64,000 nucleotides of DNA from Cellulomonas sp. S1-8 (GTDB lineage: Bacteria; Actinomycetota; Actinomycetes; Actinomycetales; Cellulomonadaceae), in assembly GCF_026184235.1 (NCBI RefSeq), contig NZ_CP110806.1, positions 1,798,001 through 1,862,000 of the forward strand, read 5' to 3'. This document shows, piece after piece, positions 26,932 through 36,778 of this stretch (position 1 is the stretch's first letter; every line of letters starts with the position of its first letter). A model generated the notes under the pieces. The model saw nothing but the letters and a program-made list of their open reading frames with translations, did no database searches and was not told where the DNA came from. Both the position numbers and the translations under genes were made by a program.

Positions 26932-27330
26932 TCAGACCGGGCTGAGCACCGGTCGCAGCTGCCACCAGCGCAGCAGCCCGGCCGTCGCCGCGCCGGTCGC
27001 CAGGGCGACGAGCACCGCGAGCCACGGCGCGCCGACCACCACGGCGCGCGCGCCCAGGGCTCCGACCCCGAGCAGCGCGAGGAGCGCGAGCATCACGCCG
27101 GCCGTGCCGAGCGACGTGCCGAGCGGGTGGCCGTCGACCCGCCGCCGCCAGTGCAGGTGGGACGCCACCGACAGCAGGCAGCCGGCCATCATCAGCGCCC
27201 ACGCGGCGATGCCGTGGCCGAGCGTGACGAGCGCGAGCCCGCCGACCGAGCAGGCCTGCGTCGCGCCGCCCAGCACGGCGTACCTCGCGGGCAGCGCGTG
27301 GTCCCGGACCCGTGCGCGTGAGGTGCTCAT
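26932..27330 (-). CDS. Small integral membrane protein of unknown function
   Basis: A 132-residue protein with four hydrophobic segments (AVLGGATQACSVGGLALVTLG, AWALMMAGCLLSVASHL, GVMLALLALLGVGALGA, WLAVLVALATGAATAGLL) and an Arg-rich loop (HWRRRVDGHP). I recognise no family. The ATG at 27330 is chosen because a leftward TACCAT -10-like hexamer (27338-27343) lies seven bases before it. It converges with the GNAT gene and lies downstream of the glycosylase gene on the same strand. Confidence 0.7.
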   Translation of the reverse strand: MSTSRARVRDHALPARYAVLGGATQACSVGGLALVTLGHGIAAWALMMAGCLLSVASHLHWRRRVDGHPLGTSLGTAGVMLALLALLGVGALGARAVVVGAPWLAVLVALATGAATAGLLRWWQLRPVLSPV

Positions 27331-27389
27331 GGGCGTGATGGTAGTGCTCGCCGGGGCGACGCGGGCCGGTTCGCACGACGTCCCCCAGG

Positions 27390-28280
27390 TCAGCGCAACA
27401 AGCGCGACATGCGCCGGTCGGCCAGCGGCTTGCCGCCCGTCTGGCACGTGGGGCAGTACTGCAGCGACGAGTCGGCGAACGACACCTCGTGCACGGTGTT
27501 GCCGCACGGCACGCCGTCCCAGCCGGGGCACGGTTCGCCGGTGCGCCCGTGGACCCGCATGCCGCGGCGCTTGGCGTCCTTCAGCTCGGCGGCCGGCTTG
27601 CCCGTCGCGGTCGTGACCGCCTCGGTCAGCACCGTGCGGATCGCGGTGTGCAGCGTGCGGGTCCGCGCCGCGTCGTACGAGCGCGTCGGCGCGAACGGGC
27701 TGGTCCGCGCAACCAGCAGGATCTCGTCGGAGTACGCGTTACCGATGCCCGCGATCGTCCCCTGGTCGCGCAGCAGGCCCTTGACCTGCTGGTTGCGCGC
27801 GGCGAGCAGCTCACCGAGGCGCTCGGGCGTGAACTCGTCGGACAACGGCTCGACGCCGAGCGAGGCGATCGGCGGCACGTCGGCCGGGTCGGCGACGACG
27901 TGCACCGCGAGACGCTTGCGCGTCCCCGCCTCCGTCAGGTCGAAGCCCGTGCCGTCGTCGAACCCGACGCGCAGCGCGATCGGTGACTTGCCGGGCCGTG
28001 CGGGGCGCTCGGGAAGCACGTCGTACCACCGCACCCAGCCGGCACGCGAGAGGTGCCAGACCAGGTGGAGCGTCCCGTCGGCGGGGGAGTCCACGACGGC
28101 GTCCACCCACTTGCCGTGCCGCGCCACGTCGGTCACCACGCCGTCGCGCAGCGCCGTCGGGGCCGGCCGGAACGTCTTGAGCGCGCTGATCGCGGCGACC
28201 TCGACGCGGGTCACGGCACGTCCGACCGTCCGCCCGCGCAGGTACTGCGCGAGCGCCTCGACCTCGGGCAGCTCCGGCAC
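27390..28280 (-). CDS. Fpg/Nei-family DNA glycosylase/AP lyase
   Basis: A base-excision repair enzyme of 296 residues. The start is set at the GTG at 28280 so that the mature protein begins PELPEVEALA, with Pro as the catalytic nucleophile and the adjacent Glu. The H2TH region (LLRDQGTIAGIGNAYSDEILLVARTSPF) and a C-terminal zinc finger (CPGWDGVPCGNTVHEV...YCPTCQTGGKPLADRR) are present. Finger Cys and C-terminal Arg residues fit Fpg/Nei enzymes removing oxidised bases; Fpg versus Nei specificity cannot be fixed by eye. A GAGGAT hexamer lies six bases upstream of this GTG. Confidence 0.92.
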   Translation of the reverse strand: MPELPEVEALAQYLRGRTVGRAVTRVEVAAISALKTFRPAPTALRDGVVTDVARHGKWVDAVVDSPADGTLHLVWHLSRAGWVRWYDVLPERPARPGKSPIALRVGFDDGTGFDLTEAGTRKRLAVHVVADPADVPPIASLGVEPLSDEFTPERLGELLAARNQQVKGLLRDQGTIAGIGNAYSDEILLVARTSPFAPTRSYDAARTRTLHTAIRTVLTEAVTTATGKPAAELKDAKRRGMRVHGRTGEPCPGWDGVPCGNTVHEVSFADSSLQYCPTCQTGGKPLADRRMSRLLR

Positions 28281-28344
28281 GGGCACATCCTCGCACCGCG
28301 CACCCACGGCGCGCCCGTGGCTCGTGACCTCCCGCGGCGCGCAC

Positions 28345-28350
28345 TAGGCT
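28345..28350 (+). promoter_or_regulatory. proS -10 hexamer (leaderless start)
   Basis: TAGGCT lies seven bases before the ATG at 28358. That puts the expected transcription start at or next to the start codon. No ribosome binding site is seen. Confidence 0.55.
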
Positions 28351-28357
28351 CGCCCCC

Positions 28358-30151
28358 ATGCTCCTGCGCATGTCCACGCTGTTCGTCCGCACCCTGCGCG
28401 AGGACCCCGCCGACGCCGAGGTCGCCAGCCACCGGCTCCTCGTGCGCGCGGGGTACATCCGCCGCGCCGCCCCGGGGATCTACACCTGGCTGCCGCTGGG
28501 CCTGCGGGTCCTGGCGAAGGTCGAGCGGGTCGTCCGCGAGGAGATGGCGTCGATCGGCGCGCAGGAGGTGCACTTCCCGGCGCTGCTGCCCAAGGAGCCG
28601 TACGAGGCGTCGGGACGCTGGACCGAGTACGGGCCCAACATCTTCCGGCTCCAGGACCGCAAGGGCGGCGACTACCTCCTCGCGCCCACGCACGAGGAGA
28701 TGTTCACGCTTCTGGTCAAGGACCTGTACTCGTCGTACAAGGACCTCCCCCTCGCGCTCTACCAGATCCAGACGAAGTACCGGGACGAGGCACGGCCGCG
28801 CGCCGGACTCATCCGCGGTCGCGAGTTCGTCATGAAGGACGCCTACTCGTTCGACGTCGACGACGAGGGGCTCGCGGCCTCCTACGAGGCGCAGCGCGGC
28901 GCGTACCGACGGATCTTCGAGCGCCTCGGTCTCGAGTACGTCATCGTCGCCGCCACGTCGGGTGCCATGGGCGGGTCGCGGTCCGAGGAGTTCCTCACGC
29001 CGACGGCGATCGGCGAGGACACGTTCGTCCGGTCGGCCGGCGGGTACGCCGCCAACGTCGAGGCCGTGACGACCGTGGTGCCCGAGCCGCTGGACTGGAC
29101 CGACGCGCCCGCCGCCCACGTCGAGGACACCCCGGACACGCCCACGATCGCCTCGCTGGTCGCTCTCGCGAACGAGCGCCTGCCCCGCGCCGACCGCGCC
29201 TGGACGGCCGCCGACACCCTGAAGAACGTCGTGCTCGCGTTGCGGCAGCCGACGGGGGAGCGCGAGCTCGTCGTCGTCGGGCTGCCCGGCGACCGCGAGG
29301 TGGACCTCAAGCGGCTCGAGGCGGCCGTCGCGCCGGCCGAGGTCGAGGCCGCGGGTGACGCCGACCTCGCAGCGCACCCCGAGCTCGTGCGCGGGTACAT
29401 CGGGCCCGGCGCCCTGGGTCCGAACGTCCCGGTCGCCGACGGCGCCGAGCGGACGGCCGTGCGGTACCTGCTCGACCCGCGCGTCGTGCCCGGGACCCGC
29501 TGGATCACGGGTGCGAACGCGCCCGGTCGGCACGTGTTCGACCTCGTCGCCGGCCGCGACTTCACGGCCGACGGCGTCGTCGAGGCCGCCGAGGTGCGTG
29601 CCGGCGATCCCGCCCCCGACGGCTCGGGCCCGCTCGAGCTCGCCCGCGGCATCGAGATCGGCCACATCTTCCAGCTCGGACGCAAGTACGCGCAGGCGCT
29701 CGGGCTGACGGTCCTGGACCAGAACGGCAAGGCCCGGGTCGTCACGATGGGCTCCTACGGCATCGGGGTCACCCGCGTGCTCGCGGCGCTCGCCGAGGCC
29801 AACCACGACGAGCGTGGCCTGGCCTGGCCCGCCGACGTCGCCCCGGCGCACGTGCACGTCGTCGCGACCGGCAAGGACCCCGCCGTGTTCGAGGCGGCCG
29901 AGGCGATCGCCACGACCCTGGCCGCCCGCGGGGTCGAGGTGCTCTACGACGACCGCCCCAAGGTCTCGCCCGGCGTGAAGTTCGCCGACGCGGAGCTGCT
30001 GGGCGTCCCGCTCGTCGTCGTGGTCGGACGCGGGCTCGCCGACGGCGTGGTGGAGGTCCGTCCGCGCGTGGGCGGCACGGCCGAGCAGGTCCCCGTGGGG
30101 ACGGCCGCGGACCGCGTCGCCGAGCTGGTCGACGAGCAGCTCGCCGGCTGA
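28358..30151 (+). CDS. proS: Prolyl-tRNA synthetase (bacterial type with editing insertion)
   Basis: ProRS charges tRNA-Pro. The 597-residue protein has class II motif 1 ([37 protein letters not shown]), motif 2 ([24 protein letters not shown]), an INS editing domain (roughly residues 230-390), motif 3 ([19 protein letters not shown]) and a C-terminal anticodon-binding domain ([33 protein letters not shown]). The ATG at 28358 is used; an ATG at 28370 is the alternative. It is convergent with the DUF4439-type gene, as in mycobacteria. Confidence 0.97.
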   Translation: MLLRMSTLFVRTLREDPADAEVASHRLLVRAGYIRRAAPGIYTWLPLGLRVLAKVERVVREEMASIGAQEVHFPALLPKEPYEASGRWTEYGPNIFRLQDRKGGDYLLAPTHEEMFTLLVKDLYSSYKDLPLALYQIQTKYRDEARPRAGLIRGREFVMKDAYSFDVDDEGLAASYEAQRGAYRRIFERLGLEYVIVAATSGAMGGSRSEEFLTPTAIGEDTFVRSAGGYAANVEAVTTVVPEPLDWTDAPAAHVEDTPDTPTIASLVALANERLPRADRAWTAADTLKNVVLALRQPTGERELVVVGLPGDREVDLKRLEAAVAPAEVEAAGDADLAAHPELVRGYIGPGALGPNVPVADGAERTAVRYLLDPRVVPGTRWITGANAPGRHVFDLVAGRDFTADGVVEAAEVRAGDPAPDGSGPLELARGIEIGHIFQLGRKYAQALGLTVLDQNGKARVVTMGSYGIGVTRVLAALAEANHDERGLAWPADVAPAHVHVVATGKDPAVFEAAEAIATTLAARGVEVLYDDRPKVSPGVKFADAELLGVPLVVVVGRGLADGVVEVRPRVGGTAEQVPVGTAADRVAELVDEQLAG

Positions 30152-30159
30152 CGGCACGT

Positions 30160-30188
30160 CGCCCCCGGGGCGCGCCCCGCAGGGGGCG
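30160..30188. terminator. Bidirectional hairpin between proS and the lipoprotein gene
   Basis: CGCCCCC (30160-30166) pairs with GGGGGCG (30182-30188), enclosing the palindrome GGGGCGCGCCCC. It lies in the 55-bp gap between the two converging genes. Confidence 0.6.
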
Positions 30189-30206
30189 CGCTGCCGGTGG
30201 GTCCGC

Positions 30207-31328
30207 TCAGCCCTCGGGGACGGCGGCGAGCTCCGGCATCCCCGGGAACGGCACCGGCGCGGCGCCCCACGCGACGGCCGCGGTCGTCGCGGCGCGCAGG
30301 CCGGCGACGGCATCGCGCCGCTGACCCTGCGCCGCGCCCGCCACGACGTTCGCGCTGGCGTCGGCGACCGCCGTCTCGAGCGTCCGCGGGAGCGCCTCGG
30401 CGGCCGCCGGGTCGTCGACGGCGGCCGGCAGCGCGTACGCCGCGCGTCGGGGGTCCGTCGGCTGGCCCACGACCCCCGCCACGTGCGCCCAGGCGTCGGA
30501 GGCCGCACGGTGACGCGCGGCCTCGCCGAGCAACGCGGCACGCCGGTCGTCGGCCACCCGCGCGGCCAGGACGGTGAACGTCCACGCGGCCTCGTCGTGC
30601 GCCAGCGCGAGCGCCGCGGCGCCCTCGGGCGCGCCGCCGGGCTCGGGCGTCGTCGCGGGTGCGGGTGTCGGCGTGCCGCCTTCCACCCCGTCCCCCGCCG
30701 CGGCCGCCGTGCTGCCGTCGTCGGCGACGTCCGGGGCGGCCCCGTCCGGGCTCGCCCCCGCATACTGGGCGGCCGCCGGCTCGGGCCGCGACTGACCCGT
30801 CGCGCTCGCAAGACGGTCGGCGAGACCGTCGCGCGCAACGGCGATCGAGGCGACCAGGCGAGCGAGCTCCGGGTCGGGCACGGCGTCCGCGTCGCCGCTC
30901 GCGCGCGCCGCGTCGTCCACGAGCTCCCGGAGCAGCCCCGTGACGTCCGTCACCGCAGGCATCGCACGGTGGGGCGTGGCTGTCGGCGTGGTCTCGGGGA
31001 GGCCGGAGTCGTACACACCCCCGAGCTCCTGCGCGTGCCGGGTCGAGAACTCCGCGACGTCGTCGAGCACCGCACGCACGGGCTCGACGACGTCCGCCGC
31101 CGACAGCGCGAACGCGGCGTCGACCAGGCCGAGCGCGTCGTCCACCGTGCGGGCGCGGACCTGCTCGACGGGGTCCGGGGACGGCTCCGCGGGCGGCGGG
31201 GTCTCGAGCCGCAGGCCGCACGCCCCCAGGGTGAGCGCGACCGCGACGAGCAGCGCGGCGGCCCGGACCACCCGCCGACCGGACGTCGTCGGTCGGGGGA
31301 GCGGCTGCGGGGCGAGGTGGTGATGCAT
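30207..31328 (-). CDS. DUF4439-type lipoprotein, Rv2844-like
   Basis: A 373-residue Ala-rich protein. The N-terminus has a lipoprotein signal (RRVVRAAALLVAVALTLGAC, Cys ~32). The middle is helical with a Pro/Thr/Ala-rich linker (GTPTPAPATTPEPGGAPEG). The last ~130 residues form the DUF4439 ferritin-like helical domain (ALALAHDEAAWTFTVLAARVADDRRAALL...AHVAGVVG). Its place between proS and rimP matches the actinobacterial locus. Function is unknown. The ATG at 31328 is preferred over one at 31355 because a CAGGAT hexamer sits seven bases upstream and the signal peptide starts cleanly. Confidence 0.8.
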   Translation of the reverse strand: MHHHLAPQPLPRPTTSGRRVVRAAALLVAVALTLGACGLRLETPPPAEPSPDPVEQVRARTVDDALGLVDAAFALSAADVVEPVRAVLDDVAEFSTRHAQELGGVYDSGLPETTPTATPHRAMPAVTDVTGLLRELVDDAARASGDADAVPDPELARLVASIAVARDGLADRLASATGQSRPEPAAAQYAGASPDGAAPDVADDGSTAAAAGDGVEGGTPTPAPATTPEPGGAPEGAAALALAHDEAAWTFTVLAARVADDRRAALLGEAARHRAASDAWAHVAGVVGQPTDPRRAAYALPAAVDDPAAAEALPRTLETAVADASANVVAGAAQGQRRDAVAGLRAATTAAVAWGAAPVPFPGMPELAAVPEG

Positions 31329-31466
31329 CGGCGCGATCCTGCCATGCCCGTCCACGTCCGCCGCGCACGTCGGCGGGGGCGCCGGGAGTCGTTAGGCTGG
31401 AGGGACAACGACACAGGGTCGCCGCCTGCGCCCACCGTGCAGGAGAGCCGAGGAGGAGGCCAGGTC

Positions 31467-32033
31467 ATGGGCTCGCCAGCTCCCGCACCTCGCGTGCGGC
31501 AGGTCGTGGAGGCCGCCGTGACGGGTGCCGGTCTGGTGCTCGACGGCCTGGAGGTCTCCGGCAGCGGGCGCAGCACGGTCGTGCGCGTGGCCGTGGACCT
31601 CGACGACGCCGACGCGGGGACGCTCGACCTCGACCGGGTCGGCGACGTCACCCGTGCCGTCTCGGACGCGCTCGACGACGCCGACGTGCTGCCCGACGCC
31701 TACACGCTCGAGGTCGGCAGCCCCGGCGCCGAGCGCCCGCTCACGGTCGCACGGCACTGGCGGCGAGCCCGGGGGCGCACGGTCGTGGTGCGGCTGACGG
31801 ACGGCAGCACGCTGACGGGCAGGCTCGAGCAGGTCGCGGACGGCGACACCCCGGATCTCGTCGTGGTGCCGGTGCCCCCGCCGATCAAGGGCCGCCGCGC
31901 CAAGCCCGCGCCGCCGGTGACCCTGGCGTGGGACGCGGTGCGCGACGCACATGTGCAGGTGGACCTCGCCGCGGTGCGCGACGACGAGGCCGATGACGAC
32001 GCCGGCCCGCGGGACGGCGCAAGGAGAGACTGA
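31467..32033 (+). CDS. rimP: Ribosome maturation factor RimP
   Basis: RimP assists 30S assembly. The 188-residue protein has an N-terminal alpha/beta domain ([37 protein letters not shown]), the family signature [28 protein letters not shown], and a C-terminal SH3-like domain. The ATG at 31467 has a strong GAGGAGGAGG upstream. It opens the rimP-nusA-ylxR-infB-rbfA cluster; nusA begins two bases after its stop. Confidence 0.95.
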   Translation: MGSPAPAPRVRQVVEAAVTGAGLVLDGLEVSGSGRSTVVRVAVDLDDADAGTLDLDRVGDVTRAVSDALDDADVLPDAYTLEVGSPGAERPLTVARHWRRARGRTVVVRLTDGSTLTGRLEQVADGDTPDLVVVPVPPPIKGRRAKPAPPVTLAWDAVRDAHVQVDLAAVRDDEADDDAGPRDGARRD

Positions 32034-32034
32034 C

Positions 32035-33105
32035 GTGGACATCGACATGCAGGCGCTACGGCTCATCGAGCGCGAGCGGGAGATCGGGCTCGACGTGCTC
32101 GTCGAGGCGATCGAGCAGGCACTGCTCTCGGCGTACCACCGCTCGCCCGGCGCGCAGCCGCGCGCGCGGGTCGAGCTGGACCGCCGCAGCGGTCACGTGA
32201 CCGTGTGGGCGCGGGAGCCCGAGCCGGAGGACGCCGAACCGGGCACCCCCGAGCAGCCCGAGTACGACGACACCCCCGACGGGTTCGGGCGCATCGCGAC
32301 CGCCACCGCGCGCCAGGTCATCGTCCAGCGGCTGCGGGACGCCGAGGACGACCAGGTGCTCGGGGCGTTCCGCAGCAAGGCCGGCGAGATCATCGGCGGC
32401 GTCATCCAGCAGGGGCGGGACCCGCGCACGGTGCTGGTCGACGTCGGCGGCGTGGAGGCCGTGCTGCCGGCGCACGAGCAGGTCCCCGGCGAGAAGTACG
32501 TGCACGGTGAGCGCCTGCGCGCGTTCGTGCTCGACGTGGCTCGCGGGCCGCGCGGCGCGCAGATCACGCTCTCGCGCACGCACCCGCACCTCGTCCGCAA
32601 GCTGTTCGCGCTCGAGGTGCCCGAGATCGCCGACGGCACCGTCGAGATCACCGCGATGGCGCGCGAGGCGGGCCACCGCACCAAGATGGCGGTGCGCTCC
32701 CACGTGGCGGGCGTCAACGCGAAGGGCGCCTGCATCGGGCCCATGGGGGGCCGCGTCCGGGCCGTCATGGCCGAGCTGCACGGCGAGAAGATCGACATCG
32801 TCGACCACTCGGACGACCCGGCGGAGATGATCGCGCACGCGTTGTCCCCGGCGCGGGTGCTCGACGTCACCATCGTGGACCCCGTGGCGCGTGCCGCGCG
32901 CGTGGTGGTGCCGGACTACCAGCTCTCGCTCGCCATCGGCAAGGAGGGGCAGAACGCCCGCCTCGCCGCGAAGCTCACGACGTGGCGCATCGACATCCGG
33001 TCGGACGCCGAGCAGGGTCCGGGGGAGGCCCCTGGACCGTCCGCCGACCCGGCGTCCCGCGGCGCCGACGACGCGGCTGCGGGGGCGTCCGGTCACGTCC
33101 GGTGA
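32035..33105 (+). CDS. nusA: Transcription termination/antitermination protein NusA
   Basis: NusA binds RNA polymerase and modulates pausing, termination and antitermination. The 356-residue actinobacterial form has the N-terminal domain ([30 protein letters not shown]), an S1 domain ([33 protein letters not shown]), and KH1/KH2 ([61 protein letters not shown]). It lacks the acidic C-terminal repeats of E. coli NusA, as is normal for the group. The GTG at 32035 follows AAGGAG. Its stop overlaps a GTG that may start ylxR. Confidence 0.96.
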   Translation: MDIDMQALRLIEREREIGLDVLVEAIEQALLSAYHRSPGAQPRARVELDRRSGHVTVWAREPEPEDAEPGTPEQPEYDDTPDGFGRIATATARQVIVQRLRDAEDDQVLGAFRSKAGEIIGGVIQQGRDPRTVLVDVGGVEAVLPAHEQVPGEKYVHGERLRAFVLDVARGPRGAQITLSRTHPHLVRKLFALEVPEIADGTVEITAMAREAGHRTKMAVRSHVAGVNAKGACIGPMGGRVRAVMAELHGEKIDIVDHSDDPAEMIAHALSPARVLDVTIVDPVARAARVVVPDYQLSLAIGKEGQNARLAAKLTTWRIDIRSDAEQGPGEAPGPSADPASRGADDAAAGASGHVR

Positions 33106-33578
33106 ACCGGCGCGCTAGACTCAGCAAGGCTGAGCCGCGCGCTCGGCTCTCCTCGCCGAGCAGGCGGACCCCCGATCCCGTGCCTCCCGTACCCGATCCG
33201 GGTCCTGTTCGCACGTGCGTGGGGTGTCGCGCGACCGGCCGGAGATCTGCCCTGCTGAGGGTGGTGCTGACGGACGTCGGCGCGGGGGAACCCGTGCTCG
33301 TCGTCGACGAGCGCCGCCGGATGCCGGGCCGGGGTGCGTGGCTGCACCCCGACCAGCGTTGCCTCGAGCTCGCCGTCACACGGCGGGCACTCGGCAGGGC
33401 GCTGCGGTACACGGGCCCCCTGGGGACCGAGACCGTGGCCCGTGCCGTGGCGCGGCACGTCGAGCAGCAGGACCAGCCACAGCTCAGCAGCACGGTGCCG
33501 GGGATGCCCCCGGTACCGACCGTCGAGAAGGAAAGCGGGTTGGAAGCCGATGGCGACCCGATGAGCACCCACCGATGA
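33102..33578 (+). CDS. ylxR: YlxR-family RNA-binding protein
   Basis: The YlxR domain is clear: [20 protein letters not shown], then [37 protein letters not shown]. YlxR/RnpM binds structured RNA and, in Bacillus, modulates RNase P. The start is uncertain. The GTG at 33102 overlaps the nusA stop and gives 158 residues with a basic N-terminus. A GTG at 33180 would give 132 residues and would allow the TAGACT hexamer at 33115-33120 to act as a promoter. The C-terminus runs into 14-bp repeats before infB. Confidence 0.88.
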   Translation: MNRRARLSKAEPRARLSSPSRRTPDPVPPVPDPGPVRTCVGCRATGRRSALLRVVLTDVGAGEPVLVVDERRRMPGRGAWLHPDQRCLELAVTRRALGRALRYTGPLGTETVARAVARHVEQQDQPQLSSTVPGMPPVPTVEKESGLEADGDPMSTHR

Positions 33579-33601
33579 GTACCCAGCGATGAGTACCCAG
33601 C
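33560..33601 (+). repeat. Three tandem 14-bp repeats between ylxR and infB
   Basis: Units 33560-33573, 33574-33587 and 33588-33601 share the form GATGAGTACCCAGC; the first differs at two bases. The first unit and the beginning of the second encode the last YlxR codons, and the second unit supplies the stop. Each unit contains ATGA. Copy-number changes would only alter the ylxR 3' end or the spacer. Confidence 0.85.
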
Positions 33602-33648
33602 ACTAACGACGGTCCGACCCTGTCCGGGCGGACCAGGACAGGAGAGAT

Positions 33649-36584
33649 GTGGCCAAGGTCCGCGTCTACGAGCTCGCCAAAGAGCTCGGGGTCGACAGCA
33701 AGACCATCATGACCAAGCTGAACGAGCTCGGTGAGTTCGTCCGGTCGGCGTCCTCGACCATCGAGCCGCCCGTCGTGCGCAAGCTGCGCGACACCTACCC
33801 GGCGGGGGGATCCGGCAGCGCCAGGTCCGCCGCGCCCGCACGCCCCGCAGCGCCCGCGCCGTCCGGCGGCACGACCGCACCGGCGTCCGCGCGTCCGGCG
33901 GCGCCCGCACCGGCCGCCCCCGCGCCGGCTGCTCCGCAGGCATCCGCACCGCAGGCTGCTGCTCCGCAGGCGCCCGCACCGCAGGCCGCTGCTCCGCAGG
34001 CGCCGGCACCCCAGGCTCCCGCGCCGCGGGCAGCCGCCCGTCCGCGCCTGCGGCTCCGGCGAACGCCGGCGCACGTCCGGCGCAGTCGGCGCCCGGCGCG
34101 CAGGGCGCCCGTCCCGGTGCACCTCGCCCCGCCCAGTCCGGTGGCTCGTCGGGCGGTGCCCGCCCGGGTGCGCCCCGTGCCGCGGCCCGGCCCGGCAACA
34201 ACCCGTTCGCGCCCGCCCAGGGGATGCCTCGCCAGGGCGAGCGCCCCGGTGGCCCGCGCCCCGGTGGTCCGCGTCCGGGCAACAACCCGTTCGCGCCGTC
34301 CCAGGGCATGCCTCGCCCCGGCGACCGCCGCCCGGCCGAGGGTGCGCCCGCGGCTGCCGCGGGGGAGCGCCCGGGCGGTCCGCGTCCCGGCGGTCCGCGT
34401 CCGGGCGGTCCGCGCCCCAACCCGGGCATGATGCCCGGTCGCACCCAGAGCGGCGTCGGTCGTCCCGGTGAGCGTCCGGCCCCTGCCGGCCGTGGCGGTG
34501 CTGGTGGCGGTGGCGGTCGTGGCGGCTTCGGCGGCGGCGGCGCTGCCGGTCGTCCCGGTGGCGGCACCGGCCCCGGTGCCGGTGGCGGCGGTTTCGCCGG
34601 TCGTCCCGGTGGCGGCGGTGGTCGTCCCGGTGGTGCCGGTCGCGGCTCCACTCAGGGTGCGTTCGGCCGTGCCGGCGGGCGTCCCGTCCGTGGGCGCAAG
34701 TCGAAGCGGGCGAAGCGTCAGGAGTTCGAGCAGATGCAGGCGCCGTCGCTGGGCGGCGTGTCCGTCCCGCGCGGCAACGGCAAGACCGTCGTCCGGCTGC
34801 GTCACGGCTCGTCGCTCAACGACTTCGCCGACAAGATCGACGCCAACCCCGCGTCGCTCGTCACGGTGCTGTTCCACCTCGGCGAGATGGCCACGGCCAC
34901 GCAGTCGCTCGACGAGGACACGTTCGGCACGCTCGCGGTCGAGCTCGGCTACATCATCGAGATGGTCTCGGCCGAGGAGGAGGACCGCGAGCTGCTCGGG
35001 GCCTTCGACATCGACCTGGACGCCGAGCTCGAGGCCGAGGGCGACGACGACCTGTCGGAGCGCCCGCCGGTCGTCACCGTCATGGGTCACGTCGACCACG
35101 GCAAGACCAAGCTCCTCGACGCCATCCGGTCCACGGACGTCGTCGCGGGCGAGGCCGGTGGCATCACGCAGCACATCGGCGCCTACCAGGTGCACGCGAT
35201 GCACGAGGGTGTCGAGCGTGCGCTGACCTTCATCGACACACCGGGTCACGAGGCCTTCACGGCCATGCGTGCCCGTGGTGCCCAGGTCACCGACATCGCG
35301 ATCCTCGTGGTCGCGGCCGACGACGGCGTGATGCCCCAGACGATCGAGGCGCTCAACCACGCGCAGTCGGCGAACGTGCCGATCGTCGTGGCCGTCAACA
35401 AGGTGGACCGCGAGGGTGCCAACCCCGCCAAGATCCGCCAGCAGCTCACCGAGTACAACCTCGTGGCCGAGGAGTACGGCGGCGACACGATGTTCGTCGA
35501 CATCTCCGCGCTCCAGCGCACGGGTATCGACGCGCTGCTCGAGGCGGTCCTGCTCACGGCGGACGCCGCCCTGGACCTGCGTGCCAACCCGGACAAGGAC
35601 GCGCGAGGGGTCGCCATCGAGGCGAACCTCGACAAGGGCCGCGGTGCCGTCGCGACGGTGCTGGTCCAGTCCGGCACGCTGCACGTCGGTGACGCCATCG
35701 TGGCGGGCACCGCCCACGGCCGCGTACGCGCCATGCTCGACGAGCACGGCGACACCCTGAGCGAGGCCGGTCCTGCCCGTCCCGTGCAGGTGCTCGGCCT
35801 GTCCTCGGTGCCCCGTGCAGGCGACACGTTCCTCGTGGCGCCCGACGAGCGCACCGCGCGGCAGATCGCCGAGAAGCGCGAGGCGGCCGAGCGTGCCGCC
35901 CTCCTGGCCAAGCGCCGCAAGCGCATCAGCCTCGAGGACTTCACGCAGGCGTTGCAGCTGGGCAAGGTCGAGACCCTCAACCTCGTCCTCAAGGGCGACG
36001 TGTCGGGTGCCGTCGAGGCGCTCGAGGACGCGCTGCTCAAGATCGACGTCGGCGAGGAGGTCGAGCTGCGCGTCATCCACCGCGGGGTGGGTGCCATCAC
36101 GCAGAACGACGTCAACCTCGCCACGGTCGACAACGCGATCATCATCGGCTTCAACGTCAAGCCCGCCCCTCGTGTCGAGGAGCTGGCGGACCGCGAGGGC
36201 GTCGACGTGCGCTTCTACTCGGTCATCTACCAGGCCATCGACGACGTCGAGGCCGCCCTCAAGGGGATGCTCAAGCCTGAGTACGAGGAGGTGCAGCTCG
36301 GTTCGGCCGAGGTGCGCGAGATCTTCCGCTCCTCGAAGTTCGGCAACATCGCCGGGTCGATCGTGCGCTCGGGCGAGATCCGCAGGAACTCCAAGGCGCG
36401 CGTGCTCCGCAAGGGCAAGCTCGTCGCGGAGAACCTCACGATCGAGTCCCTCAAGCGGTTCAAGGACGACGCGACCGAGGTCCGCGAGGGCTACGAGTGC
36501 GGCATCGGCCTCGGGTCGTACAACGACCTGCAGCTCGAGGACCTCATCGAGACGTACGAGATGCGGGAGAAGCCGCGGTCGTGA
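33649..36584 (+). CDS. infB: Translation initiation factor IF-2, with an apparent one-base frameshift
   Basis: IF-2 places initiator tRNA on the 30S subunit in a GTP-dependent way. The N-terminus ([30 protein letters not shown], an IF2_N domain) reads from the GTG at 33649 with GGAG upstream. The linker is Ala/Pro-rich, then Gly/Pro/Arg-rich. The second IF2_N domain, the G domain ([26 protein letters not shown]) and domains II-IV read to 36584 in a different frame. The frames switch near 34030-34045: upstream gives ...APRAAARP, downstream gives [15 protein letters not shown]. The 2,936-nt span is one short of a multiple of three, consistent with one lost base and a ~978-residue protein. The gene is essential, so a sequencing error in GC-rich repeats is the simplest cause. 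Confidence 0.9.
34030..34045 (+). other. Frameshift site inside infB
   Basis: Up to about here the frame beginning at 33649 gives the expected Ala-Pro-Gln linker. From about 34041 only the frame one base back gives sensible IF-2 linker sequence and all later domains. The local sequence around 34029-34042 (GGCAGCCGCCCGTC) has short G and C runs where one base could be missing. Confidence 0.85.
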
Positions 36585-36595
36585 CGTCCGTTGCT

Positions 36596-36623
36596 CGGGG
36601 GTGAGTCGATCGGCTCACCCCCG
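36596..36623 (+). terminator. Hairpin directly after infB
   Basis: CGGGGGTGAG (36596-36605) and CTCACCCCCG (36614-36623) form a perfect 10-bp stem with an eight-base loop, 12 bases past the infB stop. Confidence 0.65.
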
Positions 36624-36633
36624 GGCGGCCTCC

Positions 36634-36707
36634 GGGAGCGGTGCGGCGGGCCTACCGCGGGCCTGGCGGCCCGTGCCAGGCCCACCACGGCCCGCCGCAC
36701 CGCTCCC
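36634..36707 (+). repeat. Large compound inverted repeat between infB and rbfA
   Basis: A perfect 19-bp inverted repeat has arms 36634-36652 (GGGAGCGGTGCGGCGGGCC) and 36689-36707. Its 36-base interior contains a second stem, GGGCCTGGC (36659-36667) with GCCAGGCCC (36675-36683). It follows the infB hairpin and precedes rbfA by 71 bases. It may be a terminator or an RNA-processing element; a small mobile palindromic repeat is another possibility. Confidence 0.75.
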
Positions 36708-36778
36708 TGCGGCCACCCTCGTCAGTCGTCGCGCCCTCACGCCCCCGGTGGGGGAGGGCTGGAAGAAAGGCATGACAC

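Noticed and set aside
33940..34020. Short repeats in the infB linker as a possible CRISPR or microsatellite
   Set aside because: They are degenerate coding repeats for Ala-Pro-Gln segments with no unique spacers of constant length.
33649..34431. Treating the two infB frames as two separate genes
   Set aside because: Together they make one normal IF-2; the frame from 33649 becomes an Arg/Pro-rich nonsense translation after about 34040, and no plausible start and ribosome binding site precede the second part.
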